This document shows positions 25,258-32,906 of a stretch of DNA of 64,000 nt, in pieces. How positions within the stretch are numbered: position 1 is the first letter of the stretch; each line of letters opens with the position of its first letter. The stretch comes from Prosthecobacter sp. Its GTDB lineage: Bacteria; Verrucomicrobiota; Verrucomicrobiia; Verrucomicrobiales; Verrucomicrobiaceae. Where the stretch lies: contig NZ_JAXMIH010000006.1 in the NCBI RefSeq assembly GCF_034366625.1, forward strand, positions 186,001-250,000. The letters are read 5' to 3'. The position numbers and the translations under genes are program-made. Below the pieces are notes generated by a model, which saw only the letters and a program-made list of their open reading frames with translations, searched no databases and was not told the origin of the DNA.

Positions 25258-27801
25258 TTATTTCAAAGCAGGGCCGCTCTCGGCGAATTCCAGCGCCACG
25301 TTGAGGGTCTCCATGAATTCGTTCACTTTGATAGGCTTGGTGAGATAGCGGAAGAAGCCGGCTTCGAGGCCTTTGGCGATGTCGCTGGGGATGGCGTTGG
25401 CGCTAACGGCGACGATGGGGATGTGCGCGGTGGTGGGATCGAGGCGGATGAGCTTCATGGCGTCAATGCCGCTGATGCCTGGGAGATTGATGTCCATCAG
25501 GATGACATCCGGCAGGTAGCCGTGGGCGAGACTGATGCCGTCCTTGCCATTCTGTGCGGTCAGCAGTCGCAGATCGGGCCGGCGGGAGATCAACTGCTCG
25601 ATGAGCTTCAGGTTCGCGGGATTGTCTTCAATGTAGAGCAATAGGCGTGTCCGCGTGCCTGCCTCGCTGGGTGCCGCGATCAGCGTGGTGCTGACGGCTT
25701 TGATAAAATCCGCATGGGGATCCAGATCGGCGCCGAGTTCGATCCAGAACACGCTGCCAACGCCGACAGTGCTCTGCGCGCCGATGGTGCCCTCCATGAG
25801 TTCCACCAAGCGTTTGCTGACAACGAGGCCGATGCCGGTGCCTTCTTCGCCCGTGGCTTCTTTGCCCAGGCGATTGAAGGCTTGGAAAAGCTGCGCCAGC
25901 AGTTCGGGAGTCAGCCCCGCGCCGGTGTCCCTGACGCTGATGCGCAGGCGGTCGGCGGGGGTCAAATCGCAGTCCACCACGACCGTTCCTCCGGCCTGGT
26001 TGTATTTGATCGCATTGGACAGCAGATTGATGAGCACCTGCTTCAGGCGTGTGCGGTCCGCCTTGATGAAACATGGATGCTCGAATTTCGGAAACGACAT
26101 GCTGATGCCGCGCTTCTGCGCCTGCGGCTCGATCATGGCCTGGCATTCGATCATGACCTCGGGCAGCGAGACGGCCTCCAGCGAAAGCGACAGCCGGCCG
26201 GACTCGATCACGGCGAGGTCGAGGATGTCATTGATCAGTTCCAGGAGAAACCAGCCGGCGTGAAGGATCTGCTCGATGCTGGCCTTCTGCGCGGGCGTGG
26301 GCCCCGGCGCGTCGGACTCCATGAGCTGGGCAAAGCCGAGGATGGCATTGAGCGGAGAGCGCAGCTCGTGGCTCATGCTGGAAAGGAAGTCGGACTTCGC
26401 GAGGTTGGCCTTCTCGGCAATGGCCTTGGCCTTTTCCAACTCGACGGTGTTTTCCTGGAGCACCTTGTCCCAGCGTTTGCGCTCGGTGACATCACGCGCA
26501 GCGGCGAAGACGCCTTGCAGGACACCATCGCGATTATGGAAGGTGGTGGCGTTGTAGGAGACCACGGTTTCCTTGCCGTCCTTGGCCCGCGCCGTGAGTT
26601 CATAATCGGTGACCTTGCCTTCGCTGAGCACGCGTTTGATGCCGGCCTTCGCCAGCACCGGGTCGGTGAAGTAGTTTTTGAACAGCTCTCCAATCAGCTC
26701 CTCGCGCGAGCGGCCGGTCAGTGTTTCCATCTGATTGTTCACGTCGGTGATGATGCCGGCCGGATCGGTGGTCATCAGCGCGTCGATGTTGGATTCGATG
26801 AGCGAGCGCGTGTAGAACTGCTGGTCGCGCAGACGCTGGTCGAGTTTCTTCTGCTCCTCCTCAACCTGCTTGCGAGCGGTGTTGTCCGTGCCGATCAGGA
26901 GATAGCCGATGATGGTATTTCGGGCGTCTCGCAGCGCCGTGACCGACACCACCGCCGGGAAGCGGCTGCCATCCTTGCGGATGTAGGTCAGTTCATAGAT
27001 ATCCTCGATGCCGCGTGAGGCTTTGAAGACCAAGGCCTCGAACCCAGGTGCGATCGTGGTGGCAAGTTCGATGCTCAAGGCCCTCGCACGCGCGACCACT
27101 TCCTGCGGGTCTGAAATCTCGGCCGGGGTGATCTTGTTCACCACTTCGGCGGCGGCATAGCCCAGCATGCGTTCGGCACCGACGTTGAAGATCTGGATGA
27201 CGCCCTTCTCGTCGGTGGCGATGCTGGAGAAGTTGGCGCTGTTGAAAATGGCGTTCTGCAGGGCGCCCGCTTGAAGCAACGCCTCCTCCGCCTGCTTGCG
27301 CGCGGTGTTGTCCGTGCCGATTAAAAGATAGCCGATGATGCCGTTGTGATCGTGGACATCACGCAGCGCGGTGACCGACACCACCGCCGGAAAGCGGCTG
27401 CCGTCCTTGCGGATGTAGGTCAGTTCATAGATGTCCTCGATGCCGCGTGAGGCCTTGAACACGAGCGCCTCGAAACCGGGGGCGATGGTGGTTCCCAGTT
27501 CCAGGCTCAAGGCTTCGGCGCGCGCGATGACTTCCCGCGGATCGGAAATCTCCGCCGGGGTGATCTTGTTCAGCACATCGGCGGCGGTGTAGCCCAGCAT
27601 GCGCTCGGCACCGACATTGAAGATCTGGATGACGCCTTTTTCATCCGTGGCGATGCTGGAAAAATTGGCGCTGTTCAGGATTGCATCCTGCAGGGCGCCC
27701 GTTTTCAGGAAGGTGTCGTTGCGCAGGTTGTCAGTGAGACTTCCTGACGTTGCCCCATCTGCAGGATCGTTGTCTGAATGGCGTCGTGATGGTGGTGTCA
27801 T
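25258..27801 (-). CDS. Hybrid sensor histidine kinase: three PAS, HisKA, HATPase and receiver
   Basis: An 847-residue cytoplasmic hybrid kinase without membrane segments. PAS1 (about 30-165) and PAS2 (about 170-300) are almost identical, sharing ALQ.AI.NSANFSSIATDEKGVIQIFNVG and FEALVFKASRGIEDIYELTYI. A third PAS (about 320-440) differs. HisKA has SHELRSPLNAILGF, HATPase has NLLSNAIKYN and GTGIGL, and a C-terminal receiver has VILMDINLPG and a late K (YLTKPIK). It would sense a soluble or redox-type signal and relay phosphate internally. No phosphotransfer partner is adjacent. The ATG at 27801 is 79 nt from the 27880 box. Confidence 0.9.
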   Translation of the reverse strand: MTPPSRRHSDNDPADGATSGSLTDNLRNDTFLKTGALQDAILNSANFSSIATDEKGVIQIFNVGAERMLGYTAADVLNKITPAEISDPREVIARAEALSLELGTTIAPGFEALVFKASRGIEDIYELTYIRKDGSRFPAVVSVTALRDVHDHNGIIGYLLIGTDNTARKQAEEALLQAGALQNAIFNSANFSSIATDEKGVIQIFNVGAERMLGYAAAEVVNKITPAEISDPQEVVARARALSIELATTIAPGFEALVFKASRGIEDIYELTYIRKDGSRFPAVVSVTALRDARNTIIGYLLIGTDNTARKQVEEEQKKLDQRLRDQQFYTRSLIESNIDALMTTDPAGIITDVNNQMETLTGRSREELIGELFKNYFTDPVLAKAGIKRVLSEGKVTDYELTARAKDGKETVVSYNATTFHNRDGVLQGVFAAARDVTERKRWDKVLQENTVELEKAKAIAEKANLAKSDFLSSMSHELRSPLNAILGFAQLMESDAPGPTPAQKASIEQILHAGWFLLELINDILDLAVIESGRLSLSLEAVSLPEVMIECQAMIEPQAQKRGISMSFPKFEHPCFIKADRTRLKQVLINLLSNAIKYNQAGGTVVVDCDLTPADRLRISVRDTGAGLTPELLAQLFQAFNRLGKEATGEEGTGIGLVVSKRLVELMEGTIGAQSTVGVGSVFWIELGADLDPHADFIKAVSTTLIAAPSEAGTRTRLLLYIEDNPANLKLIEQLISRRPDLRLLTAQNGKDGISLAHGYLPDVILMDINLPGISGIDAMKLIRLDPTTAHIPIVAVSANAIPSDIAKGLEAGFFRYLTKPIKVNEFMETLNVALEFAESGPALK

Positions 27802-27879
27802 TGCGGTGGTTCCCAAATGACATCCGTTTGGCCGGGTTTGTCGCGGTTGGCACAGTCGGGGCAACACCTTGGAGATGTT

Positions 27880-27897
27880 ATGGGGTCTTCACCCCAT
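27880..27897 (-). promoter_or_regulatory. Stress-island box upstream of the hybrid kinase
   Basis: Minus strand ATGGGGTGAAGACCCCAT, a near-palindrome. The -10-like position reads CCGACTG and is weak. The kinase start lies 79 nt downstream. Confidence 0.6.
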
Positions 27898-27943
27898 ACG
27901 AAGGCCGCCGGTTTAGGCGATGTCACCTGCCGCTGTTCTCGCT

Positions 27944-28546
27944 TCACTCTTTGCCAGGACCAATCAATTCGATCAGCATGGGAGCAATCTCGCTCAGCGG
28001 CAGGATAAAATCGACATCGCCGGTCTTGATCGAAGTGTGCGGCATGCTGAAATCTTGGGATGAGGGCCGGTCCTGGGCGATGACCATGCCGCCCTGGTCC
28101 TTGATGATGCTCACCCCGAATGAGCCATCGCCATCGCCACCCGTGAGCACCACGGCAATGGCCTTCTTTTGGTACACTTCGGCCACCGAAGCAAACAGCG
28201 GCTCGGCCGACGGGCGCGCATAATGAACTTTTTCCGCCGAGGAGGAGGACAACTCAAGGATGCCGCCTTCGACCACGGACAAGTGGTGATTGGGCGGAGC
28301 GACAAAAACACTCGAATGGCAGAGGATGTCGCCAGTTTTCGCCTGCCTGACCTCCAATAGAGAACGGCTGCTTAAAATCTCAGCCAGGAGACTCTCATGA
28401 CACGGGGAAAGATGCATCACGATGGCAATGGCGGCGGGGAAGTCCGCCGGCAAGCCGCCTAGAATGACGGACAAGGCTTTCAAGCCACCCGCAGACGCCG
28501 CCATGGCGATGACGCAACGGGCCGGATCGCATGGAGTCTCATTCAT
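27944..28546 (-). CDS. Stand-alone CheB-type methylesterase domain protein
   Basis: A 200-residue protein consisting only of a CheB catalytic domain: S18 in AASAGG, H46 in IVMHLSP, and D139 in TGGDGDGS, with no receiver domain. CheB removes methyl groups from glutamates of chemoreceptors. No receptor, CheA or CheW is in the window, so the target is probably another signalling protein such as the local kinases. A second CheB domain is in the fusion at 51060. It likely belongs to the transcript from the 29085 box. Confidence 0.85.
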   Translation of the reverse strand: MNETPCDPARCVIAMAASAGGLKALSVILGGLPADFPAAIAIVMHLSPCHESLLAEILSSRSLLEVRQAKTGDILCHSSVFVAPPNHHLSVVEGGILELSSSSAEKVHYARPSAEPLFASVAEVYQKKAIAVVLTGGDGDGSFGVSIIKDQGGMVIAQDRPSSQDFSMPHTSIKTGDVDFILPLSEIAPMLIELIGPGKE

Positions 28547-28585
28547 GAAGCATGCTGTGGCTGGGTTTCGTTGATCTGTCTGGCG

Positions 28586-28641
28586 CTAGACGAGGGTCAC
28601 CTGCACGCTGCTCTCGATGATGCCGGTGGCGATGAGCCGGG
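28586..28641 (-). pseudogene. Remnant: 3' end of a NarL-type response regulator gene
   Basis: The minus strand reads ATGIIESSVQVTLV then TAG, almost identical to the end of the regulator at 29124 (AAGIIESSVQVTIV). Only about 18 codons survive, followed by unrelated sequence. It marks a deleted duplicate or a recombination junction. Confidence 0.7.
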
Positions 28642-28647
28642 GTGCCT

Positions 28648-28944
28648 TCATCTCTCATCGCTGTGAGCGGAGAACTCGCCTCCGGTGGGTTCATTTTCAC
28701 CTGCCTGGAATCGTTCTGCTGTCTGTATGCTGCCGGCCTCGGTTGACCAAAAGGCTGAACCTAACGTGCCACGGACGCAGGGAGGCAAAGCATTTTCTCC
28801 ATAGACATGATTGAGGCCAATGTGCAGGCCAAGGCTGATGGGAGCATTCTCACCTGCCAGCGTGATGAGATTGCCCACGCATAGCGGTCCGTCGTGATGT
28901 GAACATCGCAACGGGCAGTTTGGGCAGGGTCTGAGGTTGTTCAT
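28648..28944 (-). CDS. Possible small Cys-containing protein of unknown function
   Basis: A 98-residue frame starting MNNLRPCPNCPLRCSHHDG, with a compact Cys/His cluster (C7, C10, C14, H16, H17) that could bind a metal. The remainder has no recognised domain and ends in a hydrophilic tail. No good ribosome site is visible. It lies between the box at 29085 and the CheB gene on the same strand. It may be real, but codon statistics would be needed to decide. Confidence 0.4.
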   Translation of the reverse strand: MNNLRPCPNCPLRCSHHDGPLCVGNLITLAGENAPISLGLHIGLNHVYGENALPPCVRGTLGSAFWSTEAGSIQTAERFQAGENEPTGGEFSAHSDER

Positions 28945-28983
28945 CGCCGTGGAATGTGGGTTGGGGGCAGGTCATCGCCGGCC

Positions 28984-29048
28984 TCACATCGTCACGCTGA
29001 AATGATGTTCTGCGACTTCAAGGCATTGGAAGCTTTGGAGACTTTCAT
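28984..29048 (-). pseudogene. Remnant of a DUF2934-like gene downstream of a box
   Basis: One frame ends VAEHHFSVTM then a stop, matching the end of the DUF2934 gene at 24950 (IAEHHLTMTL then a stop). The ATG at 29048 lies 37 nt from the box but opens a different 18-codon frame (MKVSKASN...). So the promoter and start survive, while the gene body is deleted and frameshifted. Confidence 0.55.
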
Positions 29049-29084
29049 GGGGCTGACATCATGCCAAGGCACGGTGTTGTTACC

Positions 29085-29100
29085 ATGGGGTGTTCACCCC
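29085..29100 (-). promoter_or_regulatory. Stress-island box upstream of the DUF2934 remnant
   Basis: Minus strand GGGGTGAACACCCCATGG, identical in its core to the boxes at 24876 and 60890. GCATGATG occupies the -10 position. The first ATG is at 37 nt; the next intact frames are 28648 and the CheB gene. Confidence 0.65.
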
Positions 29101-29123
29101 AGATGCAGCCATGACTGGCCCCG

Positions 29124-29804
29124 CTACACGATGGTCACCTGCACGCTGCTCTCGATGATGCCGGCGGCGATGGCGTGGCGGGTCAGGCCGGCGGTGTCGT
29201 GGATGTTGAGCTTGTCCATGAGGCTCTGGCGGTGCTTTTCGACCGTTTTGACGCTGATTTTAAGCTCGTCGGCGGTTTCCTTGTTGGCTTTGCCTTCCGC
29301 GATGAGCTGGAGCACCTCCATCTCGCGTGAACTCAGTTTGGTGGGGTCTTTGTCCGTGCTCAGTTCACCACGGTCATGGGATTTCTGCTTCTGATGGTTG
29401 CGGCGCTTGGAAATGACCGGGCTGAAGCAGGTTTTCCCCTCCTGAACGCGGCGGATCGCCTCCGGCAGCGTATGGGCGGCCGTTTGCTTGATGAGATAAC
29501 CCACAGCGCCGATCGCCATGACCTTGGCGACGTAGGCGTCATCGCTGTGGGCGGAGAGGATGAGCACCTTGGTGTCCGGGGCGGCATGGAGGATCTGCCG
29601 CGTGGCTTCCATGCCGTTGAGCAGCGGCATGGCGATGTCCATGACCACCACCTGAGGATGAAGCTTGGCCACGAGTTCCACGGCCTGGCGGCCATTCTCG
29701 GCCTCACCGACGACCTCGATGTCGGTCTCCAGTTTCAGCAAGGCCCGCAGGCCTTCGCGGACGATCATGTGGTCTTCAGCCAGCAGGACGGTGATGGGTT
29801 TCAT
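29124..29804 (-). CDS. NarL/FixJ-type response regulator
   Basis: The 226-residue product has a receiver with the phosphoacceptor D56 (VVVMDIAMP) and acidic pair E10-D11. A C-terminal LuxR-type helix-turn-helix follows (LSSREMEVLQLIAEGKANKETADELKISVKTVEKHR). It is the last gene of the four-gene unit 32116-29124, and its start overlaps the stop of the receiver-only gene in an ATGA. Its HisKA_3-type partners are the two kinases upstream. It is one candidate for the factor binding the stress-island box, though NarL sites usually differ. Confidence 0.9.
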   Translation of the reverse strand: MKPITVLLAEDHMIVREGLRALLKLETDIEVVGEAENGRQAVELVAKLHPQVVVMDIAMPLLNGMEATRQILHAAPDTKVLILSAHSDDAYVAKVMAIGAVGYLIKQTAAHTLPEAIRRVQEGKTCFSPVISKRRNHQKQKSHDRGELSTDKDPTKLSSREMEVLQLIAEGKANKETADELKISVKTVEKHRQSLMDKLNIHDTAGLTRHAIAAGIIESSVQVTIV

Positions 29805-30220
29805 GGGCATTGCAGGGATACGGGTTTGATGGGCTTAAAGTAAACACGGCCTTGATGAATCTCACGGATCGCCACAGCCAGGATGTGAGCGTCACTTTGC
29901 TTGACCAGGTAGCCTGATGCACCCAGCGCCCTGGCCTGCTGGGCATAGGCTTCCTCGTCGTAGGAGGAGAGCACCAGCACCTTGGTGGACGCCGGTGTGC
30001 TCGCCCGAATCCGTTTGAGGGCCTCCAGCCCGTTGAGCAGCGGCATGGCCAGGTCCATGACCACGACATCCGGCACCAGTTTGCTGGCGAAGGCGACGGC
30101 TTGATGCCCGTTGCAGGCTTCACCGACGACTTCCATGTCGGCTTCCAACTGGAGCAGGGCACGCAGCCCCTCACGGACGATCGTGTGATCATCGGCGAGC
30201 AGAACGGTGATGCGTTTCAT
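29801..30220 (-). CDS. Receiver-only response regulator, lacking an output domain
   Basis: A 139-residue protein that is a close paralogue of the receiver of the next gene (MKRITVLLADDHTIVREGLRAL, D56 in VVVMDLAMP) but stops after the receiver, near FKPIKPVSLQCP. The sequence shows no HTH in any frame before the next gene begins. It overlaps both neighbours by four bases. It could act as a phosphate sink or shuttle between the two kinases and the full regulator. Loss of the HTH by fusion of the reading frame to the next gene's start is likely. Confidence 0.85.
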   Translation of the reverse strand: MKRITVLLADDHTIVREGLRALLQLEADMEVVGEACNGHQAVAFASKLVPDVVVMDLAMPLLNGLEALKRIRASTPASTKVLVLSSYDEEAYAQQARALGASGYLVKQSDAHILAVAIREIHQGRVYFKPIKPVSLQCP

Positions 30221-31422
30221 GGGCATTCGAGGGGTGAAGATTCGGATGATTTTTCCGGCGGGCACTTTTCCGCAGCGGCCACCACCGGCGGTGGAATTTC
30301 CACGCGGACGGTGGTGCCTGCGCCAGGAGCGGACTCCACGCAGAACGTACCGCCGACCATCTCGACGCGCTCGCGCATGCCGAGCAGTCCCAGGCGGTTG
30401 TTCTTGGTTTTTGCCTGCGTGGTGCCATCCACCTCGAAGCCCTGGCCGTCGTCTTTGATTTCCATGCGGATGAGGCCCTCGATCTCCTGGATGCTCACTT
30501 CGGCATTATTGGCTTTCGCGTGACGTGACACGTTGGTGAGCGCCTCCTGGGCGATGCGGTAGAACACCGTGCGGATGTCGCTGTCGGATTGCTCAATGCC
30601 GGCAAACACCGTGAGCGTGACACGGATGCCCGTGTCCGCCATGTAGCCCTTGAGGAAGGACTGAAGGGCGGGGATCAAACCGAGATCATCCAGCACGGCG
30701 GGGCGCAGCTCGCGCGCGAAGCGGTGCACGATGTCCACCGACTTCTCCACCAGCAGTTGCGTGCTGCTGATCTTGCTTTGCAGATCCTTGATGCTGTCCA
30801 TGGACTCGCCCTTCAAGGCCGCCAGCCGCACATTGATGCCCGTGAGCGTCTGGGCGATGACGTCATGCAGCTCACGGCTGATCTTCCGGCGCTCCTCCTC
30901 CTGTGCCGACAAAAGCTGGCGGGAGAGATGCCGCAGTTCCTCCTGCATCTGCCGGGATTTCTCCAGCAGCCGGCTGGAAGTCTGCTCGCTGGAGCGGAGG
31001 GATTCCTCCACCGCCTTCCGCTGCACGATCTCCTGTTTCAAATCCGCCACCGAAGCCGCCAGCTCCAGCGTACGCTGGCTCAGCGCCTTGATCATTTGAT
31101 TCAGGTGCGTGTTCGCCTCCCGCGCCCCGCGATGCGTTTCCTCGATGGGGGTGAGCGCTTCGGCGAAAAACATGCCCGCCCGTCCCATCAGGCCATCACT
31201 GGTGCTGGAGGAATAACCGGGCAGCACCAGCGCCACCAGGGCGATCTCGTGCATCCGCGCCAGATCCAGCGTCTCCAGCCCGAGGCTCATGGCATGACGT
31301 CCCAGCGCACGCACCGGCTCCAAGTCTGCCTTGGGGTCCGCCTTGAGATAGGTCTGCAAGGCCGCGAGGTAGAGCCGCGACATCTCGCCGAGATTAGGTT
31401 TTATGGGGCGTGCCGAACTCAT
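30217..31422 (-). CDS. HisKA_3-type sensor histidine kinase
   Basis: A 401-residue kinase. The N-terminal helical domain (about 10-110, ETLDLARMHEIALVALVLP) is shared with the next kinase and resembles RsbU/RsbR-type N-termini. A coiled coil leads to HisKA_3 (ISRELHDVIAQTLTGIN, H186), and HATPase motifs follow: EALTNVSRHAKANNA, DDGQGF and LGLLGMRERVEMVGG. No membrane segment is seen, so it is cytoplasmic. It overlaps the upstream kinase by 29 nt and the downstream receiver by 4 nt. Confidence 0.9.
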   Translation of the reverse strand: MSSARPIKPNLGEMSRLYLAALQTYLKADPKADLEPVRALGRHAMSLGLETLDLARMHEIALVALVLPGYSSSTSDGLMGRAGMFFAEALTPIEETHRGAREANTHLNQMIKALSQRTLELAASVADLKQEIVQRKAVEESLRSSEQTSSRLLEKSRQMQEELRHLSRQLLSAQEEERRKISRELHDVIAQTLTGINVRLAALKGESMDSIKDLQSKISSTQLLVEKSVDIVHRFARELRPAVLDDLGLIPALQSFLKGYMADTGIRVTLTVFAGIEQSDSDIRTVFYRIAQEALTNVSRHAKANNAEVSIQEIEGLIRMEIKDDGQGFEVDGTTQAKTKNNRLGLLGMRERVEMVGGTFCVESAPGAGTTVRVEIPPPVVAAAEKCPPEKSSESSPLECP

Positions 31423-32116
31423 GGGCGAAGCGGTTGATGGTTTCCACGGAGGCTTCCACCAGCCGTTGGGTGGTGGCGATTTCTTTGGCGAGGCCCAGAT
31501 GCTGGGCGGCGGCCTCTTTCTTCAAGGACAGCAGTTTCACATGGATGCCGAGCAGGGTCTGGCCGATCTCGTCATGGAGCTGGAGGCTCATCTTTTTCCG
31601 CTCCTCCTCATTCGCCGCCAGAATCTTGCGCGTCATGTCCAGCAGGTTCTTCTCCAGCAGCAGGGATTCCTTGAGCAACAGGTCGAAGGCCCGTTCACTC
31701 GTCTCGAGAGCGGCTTCCGCCGTCTTGCGCGCGGTGATGCCCCGCTGCAGTTCACGGTTGGTGTCCGTCAGCTCCTGCGTGCGCTCACTCAGGGTGACAT
31801 TCAGTTGTTTCAAGTCCACGCTGGCCTCCAGCGCGATGCGGTGCGTCTCCTCGATGGGCACGATGGCTTCGGTGAAAAACAGCACCGCGCGCGCGGTCAT
31901 GGCCTTGCGCACGGCGGCGGAAGAGTCCGGCAGCAGCAGCGCCGCCAGCGCCAGCTCATGAATCTTGGCCAGATCCAGCGTCTCCAGACCGAGGGCCACG
32001 GTCAGGCTTCCCAGCGCATGCGCCGCCGGCAAGGCCACCGGCGGGTCTTGCTCGAATTGCCTGCGCAGAGCCGCCAGATACTGATCTGACAGCCGGCTCA
32101 ACTGGGACGTCTTCAT
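31394..32116 (-). CDS. Truncated HisKA_3 kinase without an ATPase domain
   Basis: A 240-residue paralogue of the next kinase through the same N-terminal domain (ETLDLAKIHELALAALLLP), coiled coil and phosphoacceptor region (MSLQLHDEIGQTLLGIHVKL, H181). It stops at NRFAHEFGTPHKT, where the homologue continues into the HATPase domain. It therefore cannot autophosphorylate by itself. It overlaps the start of the complete kinase by 29 nt, so the two are co-translated and could heterodimerise. Whether the truncation is functional or a recent frameshift is not decided by sequence alone. Confidence 0.85.
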   Translation of the reverse strand: MKTSQLSRLSDQYLAALRRQFEQDPPVALPAAHALGSLTVALGLETLDLAKIHELALAALLLPDSSAAVRKAMTARAVLFFTEAIVPIEETHRIALEASVDLKQLNVTLSERTQELTDTNRELQRGITARKTAEAALETSERAFDLLLKESLLLEKNLLDMTRKILAANEEERKKMSLQLHDEIGQTLLGIHVKLLSLKKEAAAQHLGLAKEIATTQRLVEASVETINRFAHEFGTPHKT

Positions 32117-32212
32117 GGGTGTTTCCAAATTCAACCCCCCCCCGCAGCATGGCCTGCTCCCTGGTGGGTGGATCAATCACGATCAAAGTCCGCCACTTGC
32201 AGCCAAGCGTCC

Positions 32213-32226
32213 ATGGGGTGAAACCC
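32213..32226 (-). promoter_or_regulatory. Stress-island box upstream of the two-component operon
   Basis: Minus strand GTAGGGTTTCACCCCATGG. The -10 position reads GGACTTTGA. The kinase start is 97 nt away. The 22-bp array begins 88 nt upstream of this box with respect to transcription. Confidence 0.65.
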
Positions 32227-32314
32227 TACCATGGCCCAGCGCTCCCCAAGGAGCGGGGACATCCTGTCCCCGTCGATCCCAGCCGCCGTTCCGACCTCCG
32301 CGTGGGCCAGCTTC

Positions 32315-32636
32315 CACCCTGCCGGTGGCCGCACATGACCCGCCGGGTGGCTGCGCCGTACCCGCTGGGTGGGAGTGACGCCCCGGGCGGGTGGTTCATC
32401 GGCACCCGGCCACTGGCGCGCACGCACTGGCGGGGTGGTTGAGCGTGACCCAGTGGGTGGCGGAGTCACACCCGCTGGGTGGCAGGCAGCCACTGGCCGG
32501 GTGGCTGTTAACCACTGGCTGGGTACGAGCTGGCCACTGGCCGGGTGCGTGGCGCGCACCCGGCGGGTGGGAGAGCGGCACTGGCGGGGTGGGAGCCCGG
32601 CACCCAGGGGGTGCGAGGGGCGCACTGGCTGGGTAC
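32315..32636. repeat. Tandem array with exact 22-bp period: 15 units of a 14-bp palindrome plus 8-bp variable spacers
   Basis: Units start at 32315, 32337, 32359, 32381, 32403, 32425, 32447, 32469, 32491, 32513, 32535, 32557, 32579, 32601 and 32623, every 22 bp without slippage. The consensus is CACYSGCYGGGTGG (for example CACCCGCTGGGTGG and CACTGGCCGGGTGG), self-complementary around its centre. The 8 bp between units differ throughout (gagtgacg, ttcatcgg, cggagtca, ctgttaac and so on). Unit 4 has CACTGG in place of the right half. Since 22 is not a multiple of three, it is not a repeated peptide. It lies between the divergent boxes at 32213 and 32796. Confidence 0.95.
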
Positions 32637-32710
32637 GGCGCGATTTGGCTGCCGGTGAGGGCCAAAAAGGGCGTTTTGGCTCTGTTTCGCCCTCCGGGCA
32701 GTCCTTTTCG

Positions 32711-32729
32711 CCCCTCAACCCGTGAGGGG
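32711..32729. other. Hairpin between the 22-bp array and the 32796 box
   Basis: CCCCTCA at 32711-32717 pairs with TGAGGGG at 32723-32729 across five bases. No T-run follows. The stretch 32640-32795 otherwise holds no recognisable gene. Confidence 0.45.
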
Positions 32730-32795
32730 AGATCATAGGGTGATGAGGTTCGTGCAGGTGTAGCTGCGCATGCTGCCATTCCCGCCGGAAAAGGC

Positions 32796-32809
32796 GGGTT
32801 TCACCCCAT
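32796..32809 (+). promoter_or_regulatory. Stress-island box upstream of the 32907 gene
   Basis: GGCGGGTTTCACCCCAT followed by TT instead of GG. Its left half is also the right arm of a CCCGCC/GGCGGG hairpin (32781-32798). The start codon is 98 nt downstream, leaving a leader with an inverted repeat around CAATGATC/GATCATTG. Confidence 0.6.
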
Positions 32810-32906
32810 TTTATATGCGCCGAGCGCCACCCATGGTGCCGCCCGCTCAGTGAGCCAATGATCAGATCATTGAGCCAACCCCCAAATAAACCAACGCACC
32901 CAACCC

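Noticed and set aside
25714-27018. 434-codon open frame on the plus strand
   Set aside because: It lies antisense to the hybrid kinase, whose domains are clear.
28648-28944. Treating the small Cys frame as a ferredoxin or zinc-finger protein
   Set aside because: The cysteine spacing fits no family I can name, and expression is uncertain; reported only as a possible gene.
32315-32636. CRISPR-like array
   Set aside because: The constant part is 14 bp and degenerate, the spacer only 8 bp, and no cas gene is present. The geometry does not fit any CRISPR type.
32173-32738. Overlapping long open frames on both strands across the 22-bp array
   Set aside because: They result from GC-rich repeats whose 22-bp period shifts frame every unit. 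The peptides are low-complexity and differ in each frame.
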